Shown here in pieces: positions 47,507 to 55,419 of a stretch of DNA of 64,000 nucleotides (position 1 is the stretch's first letter; every line of letters begins with the position of its first letter). A program made the position numbers and the translations under genes. Source of the stretch: Halomonas denitrificans (GTDB taxonomy: Bacteria > Pseudomonadota > Gammaproteobacteria > Xanthomonadales > Wenzhouxiangellaceae); assembly GCA_019800895.1 (NCBI GenBank), contig JAHVKF010000001.1, positions 558,001-622,000 on the forward strand, written 5' to 3'. The notes beneath the pieces are model-generated. The model worked only from the letters and a program-made list of their open reading frames with translations. It searched no databases and had not been told where the DNA came from.

Positions 47507-47766
47507 GGCGGTTCTCCGGGGCGGATTCGATCGTCTCCGAGCCCGACGATCGAAGCAAGCGTGCGACGTTCGGGGTCGATCGGCGCGGATGATCTGCGAC
47601 CCCGTTCCGCGTCGGCCGGACGCCGGCGGGCTTCGAGGCCAACGGTAGCGCGATCGACCGTTTCCGGGCGACAGGAAATCGACCCGACGTGATGTAGGAA
47701 ATCGTCCATGCAGCACGCGGGCGCGCGAACGGGCACCGTGCGATCCCGGCCCCGTCGCTGCGACGC

Positions 47767-48756
47767 CTAGCCGGCCTCGACCAGCGCGTTGACCAGCATC
47801 TCGATCAGCGCCGCCCCGGCCCAGGTCAGCGGCACGATCACGGCGTAGGCGACGAAGCGCGTCACCGCGCCCATATCGAAGGGCCAGACCGGCAGGCGCG
47901 CGACTTCGCGGTGCAGCGACAGCGCCGCGGACTGCCGCATCATGGCCGCGTCGTCGTCGCCCTTCGGCTCGCGGGCCCGGCGAAGCATCCGCTGCGCGTC
48001 CTCGAGCGCCGCCCTGCGCTGGGCCAGCAGCTTGCGGTGCAGCGGCAGTACGGGCAGCAGGAGCAGGAGAAGCACGAACGGCGCGAAGATCACCAGCCCC
48101 GGCAGCGTCGTCCACCAGTCGATCGGACCGCCGAGCCACATGATCGACATCAGCGCCATGCCGCCGAGGGAGACCAGCGTGGACGTCACGGCCATGCTCC
48201 CGACCGGCATGTGGCTGTCCGGCTCGAAGATGTCCGTTTCCAGCTCGGGCACCAGGCGGCGGAACGTCAGCGCGTTCTGGACCAGGGCGCTCATGGCGAC
48301 GTACATCGTCAGCCAGACGAACAGCGGCCCGATCGCGAACACGCTGGACGCGAAGTTCGCGGTCAGGCCGATCCACACGTTCTCCCAGCTTCCGGCCAGG
48401 AGCCGGCTCTGGACCAGCCAGAGCAGCACCGCCGCACCCGCCGATCGCAGCGTCCAGGCCAGCGAGCGCCGGTCGATGGCATCGCGCAGCTCGGCGCGCC
48501 GCTTCGACGAGGGCACGTACGCCTCCAGCGTATCCAGGCACTGGTGCGTGCGCATCGTGATGAAGTGGAACATCGGCACGATGTAGGCCACCGCGCAGGT
48601 GAAGAAGAGCGGGATGGACCAGGGGAACTGCCCGTCGTAGCCCGGATGTCGCACGATCTGCAGCCCGGCGGCACCGAACAGGGCGGCGCCCGCGGCGAGG
48701 AGGATCAATGCCGACCACCAACGCCCGAAGCGACCGGGCGGCACGAGGCGCAGCAT
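47767..48756 (-). CDS. Multi-helix membrane protein of unknown function
   Basis: A 329-residue protein with about seven predicted helices. These include one at the N-terminus (WWSALILLAAGAALFGAAG), several in the middle (TMYVAMSALVQNALTF), a leucine-rich pair near residue 230, and one at the C-terminus (VIVPLTWAGAALIEMLV). A charged stretch at about 250-280 (LAQRRAALEDAQRMLRRAREP) may be a cytoplasmic coiled coil. I find no catalytic motif. It is downstream of the FHA protein gene on the same strand (122-base gap) and could be its membrane partner, but nothing proves that. Start chosen at the ATG at 48756; an upstream TTG is possible. Confidence 0.7.
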   Translation of the reverse strand: MLRLVPPGRFGRWWSALILLAAGAALFGAAGLQIVRHPGYDGQFPWSIPLFFTCAVAYIVPMFHFITMRTHQCLDTLEAYVPSSKRRAELRDAIDRRSLAWTLRSAGAAVLLWLVQSRLLAGSWENVWIGLTANFASSVFAIGPLFVWLTMYVAMSALVQNALTFRRLVPELETDIFEPDSHMPVGSMAVTSTLVSLGGMALMSIMWLGGPIDWWTTLPGLVIFAPFVLLLLLLPVLPLHRKLLAQRRAALEDAQRMLRRAREPKGDDDAAMMRQSAALSLHREVARLPVWPFDMGAVTRFVAYAVIVPLTWAGAALIEMLVNALVEAG

Positions 48757-48878
48757 CCAGATCCGGGTTCGCGAAGAAGGGCTCAAGAGCAGACCGGGCG
48801 ATGGAGTCGGCTCGGAATATAGCAGCCCTCCGACCGGCGAGCGCCGCGGCTGCGTTCGCGTCGACCCCGACGTCCGGC

Positions 48879-50099
48879 TCAGCCGGAGCCGCGCGAGAAC
48901 AAGCGACCCAGCCAGCGGAACGGCGCGGTGAGCAGGCGACCGACGCCGGAACGGCCGTCGGCCGGTGCCGCGCCGGGCCGCTTGCGACGGCGCGCTCCCC
49001 GCACCCGGGCGTCGAACACCAGCTCGACGCTGCCCATGCGGATCACGTCGCCGGGCTGCAGGTAGGCGCTCAACACCTTGCGATCGTTCACGAAGGTCCC
49101 GTTGGCCGACATCATGTTGACCACCTTCCAGCGGCCCTTGTCGTGGACCAGCTGGCAGTGCCGACCCGAGACGCTGTCGGCATCGATGACGATTTCGGCG
49201 CGCTCGCTCCGGCCGATTTCCCACTTGGTCCTGTCCCTGCCGGTCTCGTCCTTGCCTCCCGCGAGCTCGAACATCACGCCCATCACCGACTCGTTGAGCC
49301 CTACCAGGATCGGGCGGTCCGGACCCGCGTGTTCCCGGGCACGGGCGATGGCGATCTCCGGGTCCAGCGACGGCGAAGCGTGCTCGGGCGCCAGCATCTC
49401 CTCGTGGACCAGCATCGAGGTGTGGGACGCCTGCTCGAGCTGGTCGGCATCGGCCCAGCTGCCGGGAATCGACGCATCCAGCGCCCCCTGCGACGACCGC
49501 ATGCCCTCCCGACCGGTCGGTCGAGCGGCGGCCGGCGCAGGACCCTTCCCGAAGTCTTCTTGCCCCGCCTCGCCGCGCTCGCGCTCGTCCGGGGCAGCGC
49601 CCTCGGGTGCGTCGGGCCAGTCGCCGTGCGGTGCATCCGCCGGTGTCTCGGATCCCAGCAGCGCGTCCAGGTCGCCGCTGCTCGCGACCACGGTCCGGTC
49701 CGCGTCGGGCTCGGTGCTCTGCTGTTCGACGTCGATGACGCGGAAGCGATCGTCGCCGAACTGGACCACGTCGCCGTCCTCCAGCGTCGTCGCCTCGGTG
49801 ATCTTGCGGCTGTTGACGTAGGTGCCGTTGGTCGAGCCCCGGTCCTCGACGACGAGCGAATCGGCCTCGACCCGGAATTCGGCGTGGAGGCGGGAGCACT
49901 TGACGCAGTCGAGCACGAGCTCGCGCTCTCCGCCCCGGCCCACGGTGATCGTGCCGGACACGGGCGTCTTCCGGCGGGTCGCCTGGTGTTCGAGGGAAAA
50001 GCGGTCGCGCGGCGCGCCGTCGGTCGCCGGACCGGCGCCGGAGTTCCGTTCGGAGCGGTCGTCGGACGCTTGATCGGGATCGGAATCGCGCGCACTCAT
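48879..50099 (-). CDS. Cytoplasmic protein with two FHA domains
   Basis: A 406-residue protein with two forkhead-associated domains, which read phosphothreonine marks on partner proteins. FHA1 spans about residues 49-125 with the canonical GR (VGRGGE), the SxxH pair in CSRLHAEF and STNGTYVN. FHA2 spans about 292-365 with IGRSER, VSGRHCQL and SANGTFVN. Both keep the phosphothreonine-binding residues. A 165-residue acidic, Ala/Gly-rich linker separates them, and the C-terminus (367-406) is basic and amphipathic (RRRKRPG, PFRWLGRLFSR), possibly membrane-binding. The start at 50099 is preferred over a GTG at 50135. It lies downstream of the multiheme cytochrome operon, on the same strand with a 115-base gap. 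No kinase gene is visible. Confidence 0.88.
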   Translation of the reverse strand: MSARDSDPDQASDDRSERNSGAGPATDGAPRDRFSLEHQATRRKTPVSGTITVGRGGERELVLDCVKCSRLHAEFRVEADSLVVEDRGSTNGTYVNSRKITEATTLEDGDVVQFGDDRFRVIDVEQQSTEPDADRTVVASSGDLDALLGSETPADAPHGDWPDAPEGAAPDERERGEAGQEDFGKGPAPAAARPTGREGMRSSQGALDASIPGSWADADQLEQASHTSMLVHEEMLAPEHASPSLDPEIAIARAREHAGPDRPILVGLNESVMGVMFELAGGKDETGRDRTKWEIGRSERAEIVIDADSVSGRHCQLVHDKGRWKVVNMMSANGTFVNDRKVLSAYLQPGDVIRMGSVELVFDARVRGARRRKRPGAAPADGRSGVGRLLTAPFRWLGRLFSRGSG

Positions 50100-50187
50100 G
50101 AGGGCAACCTGTGGTCCGGGCGTGATGACCGTCACGATTTTACCGCAGCGCGCGCCGTGCGCCGACCGCCGCCGCGGAAACGCGGTC

Positions 50188-50244
50188 CAGCGCGGCCGAT
50201 ACCTGTCGCGCTCGTCAGTTCAGCGCGGCGGATACCCGTCGCGC
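50188..50244. repeat. 24-bp direct repeat at the 3' end of the pentaheme cytochrome gene
   Basis: CAGCGCGGCCGATACCTGTC (50188 on) and CAGCGCGGCGGATACCCGTC (50221 on) are direct copies matching in 22 of 24 bases, 33 bases apart start to start. The second copy encodes the C-terminus of the pentaheme protein; the first lies just beyond its stop. A small local duplication, with no sign of a mobile element. Confidence 0.75.
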
Positions 50245-51534
50245 GGCGGCCGCGTAGGCGCCCGGGTCGAACTCGTGCTCGTTCGCCAGCGATTCGAACC
50301 AGACATCGAGGACGGAAGCGACCGCGCCGGCGTCGTCGAGCACGATGCTGAGCGTCTCCACGGCCAGGAAGGCCTGCTCGGCGCTGGTGAAGTCGCCGTA
50401 GCGGCCCTCGCCGGCCCGCGCCAGCAGCAGCTCGCGCATGCGCCGCATCTCCCCTGCGCTGTAGTCGTGGCCGGCAACGAACCGGCGCAGGGCGTCGACG
50501 GCGCCGTCGAGTTCGCCGGCCGCGCCCTGCAGCGCCCCGCGACCGCGGGCGGTCGCCCGGTGCAGATCCCGGGTCCGTTCCCGTAGCCGCTCGCCGATCG
50601 GGGCATCGAGCACGTCAGCGATCGCCAGCAGCATCTGGAAGCTGCTGTCGTCGAGGCGCACCATCCCCGGCGGCAGTCCGCTCGTCACGGGCGTCGAGTG
50701 CATGCGCAGCGCGTCCATCGGGTGGTGGCAGGCGTGGCAGTCGAAGAACGCGAGCTCGGGAAAGATTCCGTGACCTTCGAAACGCTCGGAGCGGATCAGG
50801 GCGAGCTGGCGCTCGGCCTTCATCACCATGCCCGTCACCCACATGTTCACGCTGCCGATCTCGCCCTTGCGCCGGACGTAGTCCTCGTCGATCTCGTAGT
50901 GCGCCGGCTGGTTGACCGTGAAGGTCTCGAGCTCGAAGCTCATGCGCGGATGGCCGGCGGCCATGATGTCGTGGTCGGCGAACCTGTGCTCCGTGCCCAC
51001 GTGGCACGACAGGCAGAGCCGCGCCCGCGCCTCGGGCTGCTCGGTCGGGTACATGCCGCGCGCGAGATTGTCTTGATGCGTCGCGCCCTCTTCGGCGTGC
51101 GATTCGATCCAGCGCTCGGCCCCGCCGTGGCAGGCCTCGCAGCCCACACCGTCGCTGATCTGGAACTTCTCGCCGCGCCGCTCCACCGGCACGTTGTCGG
51201 CGTGGCAGTCCAGGCAGACCTGCGCGGTGGTGGCATTGCCCAGTCCCAGACGCTCGGCCATCCGCCTCGACTCCTCGCTGCGCAGCACGTTGTAGGCACG
51301 CGAGTGGTAGTCGTCGTTGGACCAGGTGCGGTACTCGTTGAGCAGCACGTTCGAGGTTTCGTCCGGAGAAACCTTGCCGTGGCAGACCGACGTCGCGCAG
51401 GTCGCGGGCCCGAGGTGCAGGTCGTCGCTTTCGTACGGCAGGGGCTGGGCGAGCGCCGTCGACGCCGCCCATGCCGCCGCCGCGGCCAGCGCGATCCGAT
51501 GACCGCGCGCCGGTGCGCCCGCCCGCCTACTCAT
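50215..51534 (-). CDS. Pentaheme c-type cytochrome, c554-like
   Basis: A 439-residue exported cytochrome. After a signal peptide (about residues 1-29, cleaved near ALAQ) come five heme sites: an unusual CX4CH at C46-H52 (CATSVCH), then CLDCH 107-111, CEACH 132-136, CLSCH 174-178 and CHACH 266-270. The CX4CH first site and the GPATC context resemble the cytochrome c554 family of multiheme electron carriers. The C-terminal 170 residues are helical without heme sites. The start (ATGAGTAG) overlaps the stop of the upstream decaheme gene by 8 bases, so the two are translated together. Last gene of the operon. Likely a periplasmic shuttle; its redox partner is inferred from context. Confidence 0.88.
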   Translation of the reverse strand: MSRRAGAPARGHRIALAAAAAWAASTALAQPLPYESDDLHLGPATCATSVCHGKVSPDETSNVLLNEYRTWSNDDYHSRAYNVLRSEESRRMAERLGLGNATTAQVCLDCHADNVPVERRGEKFQISDGVGCEACHGGAERWIESHAEEGATHQDNLARGMYPTEQPEARARLCLSCHVGTEHRFADHDIMAAGHPRMSFELETFTVNQPAHYEIDEDYVRRKGEIGSVNMWVTGMVMKAERQLALIRSERFEGHGIFPELAFFDCHACHHPMDALRMHSTPVTSGLPPGMVRLDDSSFQMLLAIADVLDAPIGERLRERTRDLHRATARGRGALQGAAGELDGAVDALRRFVAGHDYSAGEMRRMRELLLARAGEGRYGDFTSAEQAFLAVETLSIVLDDAGAVASVLDVWFESLANEHEFDPGAYAAAARRVSAALN

Positions 51535-54500
51535 GACCGGCCCCTTCCTGGCCAGCCCCTTCCTGGCCGGTCCCATGATGAACGGCCGGGTCATGCTCGA
51601 TCACGCCGGGGTCGCCCTCGTCCTGCTCGACCTCGTCGCGGACGAACCAGGGGTTCCCGTCGTCGTCGAGATACAGGCCCTGCATTTCCTCCAGCGTCAG
51701 CGGACGGGCGCCGAGGCGGCCGAACACTGCGACCTGGCCGCCGGTCTCGTCGACGCCGCGGTCCCGCTCCAGCGGCCTCGACAGGGAGAGCGCGGGGCGC
51801 GCGGTGGGATAGGTCGCGATCAGCGCGGGATTCGGCCGCGGACTGAAGCCGTAGAAGTTCGGCTGCAGCTCCGGCGACGTCAACTGGACAACCTTCAGGC
51901 CGCCGCGGCCGTCGGCGACGTAGGCGAACAGCGACGCGTTGGTCGAGGCCACGATCACGTCACGCGCATCGACGATTCCGCCGTCGCGATCGTCATCGCC
52001 GGCAAATCGCTCGACGACCTCCATTGCTTCCGGACGGGTCACGTCGACGATGACCAGCCCGTCGCGACCCGCTGCGACGTAGGCATAGGTGCGGGAGACA
52101 TACACGTTGTGCGCGTCGGCCAGCGCGATCGTGTTGTTCTCGACGATCCGCGGCGCCGCCGGATCCGTCACGTCGACGACCGACAGCCCGCGGGCGTCGA
52201 CCACGAACAGGTAGCGGAACTGCAGCGTCGTGGCCCGGGCCCCGGTCAGCGGGATCGTCGAGGCCACGCGCGGCGAAAGCGGGTCCGACAGGTCGAGCAC
52301 CACGATGCCGCGGTCGGCGGCGACATAGGCCCGGTCGCCGGCCATGGTGACGTGGCGGGCGCCGTCGAGCACGCCGTCCTCGTTCCAGGTCAGCGCTCGC
52401 TCCAGGTCGTTGTTGCGCGGCTCGCCGTCGGCCAGCGTGTTGACGTCGACCAGGATCAGGCCCTCGACGGCGTCCGTGATCACCGCATAATCGTAGATCG
52501 GCGCAAACGGCTGCTCCTGGTTGGTCTCCCGCATCAGCTCGCCCTCGTTGCGGTCCGGGTGGATCGGCTGGGTCGTCACGAGATCGACGCAGGTGGCGTT
52601 CTCCGAGGCCACCTGCATGTCCTGGCCGAGCGGACTGAACGGCGCCGAGACGATGCGCTGCGAGAAGCCCTTGTTGGCCACCGAGGCGATGTCGTAGACG
52701 CGGAAGCCCTCGTCGCCGCCGGCGGTGTACAGGTACTCGCCGCGCTGCTGGATGCAGCCGACGCGGCCAGCCGAATGGCGGTGCGCGGTCTCCAGTTCAC
52801 GATCGCGTTCCAGGTGCGCGGCATGCCAGTCGGGATAGGCGTAGCGATGCAGGTAGCTGCCGATCACCGCCTGCGGCTCGTCCCACTCGGTGACCTGCAC
52901 CGCCGACAGCTCGCCGTCGCCGCCGACCCACGCGTGGTAGCCGACGAAGTCGAGGAAGTTGGTGCCGAGCATCAGCGTCTGGGCGACGATCGCGTTGTTG
53001 TCACCGTCGGCCGACAGGTGACAGTCGCTGCAGACCCGCGTCTCGGTCTTGCGCACCGTGTGCGGGAAGTGCGTGTTCATCGCCTGCGAGCTGTAGCCGG
53101 CCGACGAGATCGGCGGCTGCTGCACGTAGATCTTCTGGCGGAACGCATCGGTGGAGGACAGCACGAGCGCCGACGACGAGCGCGCCGGCGCGTACTGGCC
53201 ACCCTGCTGCTCGCCCTGGCGGGCCAGCATGAAGGTCTGGTCGCGCGCCACCTGCGGGTTGTAGGTCGAGTAGTTGCGCGACGGCCCGCCCTCGTAGTGC
53301 AGCCGATCGGTCTTCCAGTTGGCCTCGACCGGCAGGTGACAGCCGCCGCAGCTGGTCGTCCACGAGGTGTGGCAGGCGTAGCACTCCATTTCCTCGTAGC
53401 GGTGCGCCCGCGCATCGCTGGGCACGTCCATGCCCCAGGTCTGGGCCGTCACGTCCGTACTCATCAGCTTCGCCCTGGCCGCCCGCTCGTTGTAGCCGGC
53501 ACTGCCCTCCATGACCGAGTCGCGGACCAGGCTCAGGGTCCATTCGAGGTCCGGGTTCATCGCCGAGCGCTGGACCAGCTCGTTGCCGATCCACTCGAAG
53601 CGCCGGCGGCCGTCCGGCGTGCGCAGCAGACTCATGTCGGTGCCGCCCTCGAGCGCAGCGGGGCCCGAGGTCCGCAGGTTCGGGTACGCGTCGGCGGTGC
53701 CGTGGCAGTCCACGCACTCGATCTCGATGGCCATCGCCACCTCACCGTAGAGATGACCGTTGCCGTGCGTGTCCTGGGCGAAGTGGCAGTCCACGCAGTG
53801 CATGCCCGCGTCGAGATGGATCGACGACATGTGCACGGCCTTGTCGAACTTTTCCGGGTCGTCGTTCGACACGATGTTTCCTTCGTCGTCGAGCAGGTTG
53901 CCCTCGCGGTCGCGCTTGAACACGGCCCGGAAGTTCCAGCCGTGGCCGTGGTAGTCGGCGAACTGCGTGTCGCTCAGCTCCGGGTTCATCTCCGAGACCT
54001 GGCGCAGGAAATCGACGTCGGCCCAGTTGCCGCGCGGCGCGGCGCCCTCGGGATTGCGGTCGAGCACTGCGCGCATCTCGTCCGCGTCCGGGTACTGCTG
54101 TTCCTCGGGCCACATGTGGGGCGCGTCGGACTCGTAGTCCCACATCGTGTAGCCCATGTAGCTGTTGACGAACATGTTCGGCTGGTGCATGTGGCAGACC
54201 ATGCACTGGCTGGTCGGGATCGAGTTGGTGAACGCGTGCTGAAGCGGGTGACCCGATTCGTCGTCGGGGATGGTCGGATCCACGGTCTGCGTCCGGCCGC
54301 GGTGGCCGAAGGCGGCGTAGGGGCCCGAATGGCGAGGATCGCGGTCGTTGGCGTAGACCACGTGGCAGGACGCGCAGCCCGAGTTGCGGTAGTCGCCGGG
54401 CTGATCGTTGGTGCCCATGAACCACATGTTCGGGTCGTTCAGGCGGGTCTTGGTGATGTTCAGCACCGGCACCGAGATGCGCGCGCCCGTCCCCGGACCA

Positions 54501-55405
54501 CGATTCGACTGACGGATGTCCGGACGGCCCGGCTCCTCGAGCAGCACGATGCGCCCGGTGGCGTTCGGGTTGCCCGTCTCCGGGAACAGGCTGAGCTTGT
54601 TGCGCCCGCCGCGCTCGAACACCCGGAAATGATCACCGGGCTTGATGGTCTCCCACGCCGGCAGCGGCAGCAGCTCCGGCAGGATTCCGAGCGCACGCAT
54701 CGTTTCGTCGGGCTCGATCGGCGCGGTCACGCGCGCCGGCTCGCCGTCCGCCGTATAGGCCTCGCCGAGGATGTAGTTCTTCCGGTCGAGAATGCCGTTG
54801 TTGTAGGCCGCACCGCCCCACAGCATCGCGCTGGTCGCCATCAGGCTGCGCTCGGCCTTGTGGATGATCTCCAGGTGACAGGCGCCGCAGGCCTCACGCA
54901 CCACGCGATAGTCCGACGGGTTCATGAAGCGGATGAACTCGGGGCTCTCGTGGTTGAGCAGCGTGTAGGTCCGCTCGGGGTTGGCGCTGCTCGGCGTGTG
55001 CCACTCGTCGGGATACAGCGGCAGCACGTGGGCGGTCTCCAGGGTCCGCTGGTAGGCCTCGTCGCCCATTGCCGCCCCGGCCGGCAGCATCCGGGTCGCA
55101 TCACCGCCGTGGCAATCCGTGCAGCCGAGCTTGACCGCCGGGTTCGCGTGCATGCTCGGCCGATCGGTCTCCACGTGGCAGCTCATGCAGCCTTCGCTCT
55201 TGGCAAGCACCTCTTCGGCCGACTGGGACTCGGGCGCCGGCGGTGTATAGAGGTAGGAGCGGTCGACGGGATCGGCATAGCCGCCGGCGGCCAGAAGCTC
55301 GAAGGAAAGCACTGCGAGGAGCACGGCGATGCCTGCAACGGCACAGAGTCGGAGTGCCGAGTCTTCGCTCCTGAACGCCACGGACTTGAACAGCTTGAAA
55401 ATCAT
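51527..55405 (-). CDS. Decaheme c-type cytochrome with C-terminal LVIVD propeller
   Basis: A 1292-residue exported protein. One N-terminal helix (about 19-40) acts as signal or anchor. Ten CxxCH sites follow: 73-77, 95-99, 173-177, 344-348, 401-405, 537-541, 564-568, 675-679, 686-690 and 792-796. From about 885 to 1185 it holds at least five LVIVD-type repeats (EGLILVDVNTL, RGIVVLDLSDP, RGLSVVDVTDP, DGLVIVDVTRP and GGLKVVQLTSP), a beta-propeller fold found in surface and periplasmic proteins. The last 20 residues contain a GQEGA repeat. I see no lipobox. It lies 14 bases after the outer-membrane barrel gene. Heme-based electron transfer is sure; whether it faces the periplasm or the outside is not. 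Confidence 0.9.
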   Translation of the reverse strand: MIFKLFKSVAFRSEDSALRLCAVAGIAVLLAVLSFELLAAGGYADPVDRSYLYTPPAPESQSAEEVLAKSEGCMSCHVETDRPSMHANPAVKLGCTDCHGGDATRMLPAGAAMGDEAYQRTLETAHVLPLYPDEWHTPSSANPERTYTLLNHESPEFIRFMNPSDYRVVREACGACHLEIIHKAERSLMATSAMLWGGAAYNNGILDRKNYILGEAYTADGEPARVTAPIEPDETMRALGILPELLPLPAWETIKPGDHFRVFERGGRNKLSLFPETGNPNATGRIVLLEEPGRPDIRQSNRGPGTGARISVPVLNITKTRLNDPNMWFMGTNDQPGDYRNSGCASCHVVYANDRDPRHSGPYAAFGHRGRTQTVDPTIPDDESGHPLQHAFTNSIPTSQCMVCHMHQPNMFVNSYMGYTMWDYESDAPHMWPEEQQYPDADEMRAVLDRNPEGAAPRGNWADVDFLRQVSEMNPELSDTQFADYHGHGWNFRAVFKRDREGNLLDDEGNIVSNDDPEKFDKAVHMSSIHLDAGMHCVDCHFAQDTHGNGHLYGEVAMAIEIECVDCHGTADAYPNLRTSGPAALEGGTDMSLLRTPDGRRRFEWIGNELVQRSAMNPDLEWTLSLVRDSVMEGSAGYNERAARAKLMSTDVTAQTWGMDVPSDARAHRYEEMECYACHTSWTTSCGGCHLPVEANWKTDRLHYEGGPSRNYSTYNPQVARDQTFMLARQGEQQGGQYAPARSSSALVLSSTDAFRQKIYVQQPPISSAGYSSQAMNTHFPHTVRKTETRVCSDCHLSADGDNNAIVAQTLMLGTNFLDFVGYHAWVGGDGELSAVQVTEWDEPQAVIGSYLHRYAYPDWHAAHLERDRELETAHRHSAGRVGCIQQRGEYLYTAGGDEGFRVYDIASVANKGFSQRIVSAPFSPLGQDMQVASENATCVDLVTTQPIHPDRNEGELMRETNQEQPFAPIYDYAVITDAVEGLILVDVNTLADGEPRNNDLERALTWNEDGVLDGARHVTMAGDRAYVAADRGIVVLDLSDPLSPRVASTIPLTGARATTLQFRYLFVVDARGLSVVDVTDPAAPRIVENNTIALADAHNVYVSRTYAYVAAGRDGLVIVDVTRPEAMEVVERFAGDDDRDGGIVDARDVIVASTNASLFAYVADGRGGLKVVQLTSPELQPNFYGFSPRPNPALIATYPTARPALSLSRPLERDRGVDETGGQVAVFGRLGARPLTLEEMQGLYLDDDGNPWFVRDEVEQDEGDPGVIEHDPAVHHGTGQEGAGQEGAGHE
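51538..51567. repeat. 15-bp tandem duplication in the decaheme gene 3' end
   Basis: CGGCCCCTTCCTGGC and CAGCCCCTTCCTGGC lie head to tail and encode the pentapeptide repeat GQEGA at the C-terminus. They lie just before the overlap with the pentaheme gene. Confidence 0.85.
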
Positions 55406-55419
55406 CGTGTCGTCCTCGC

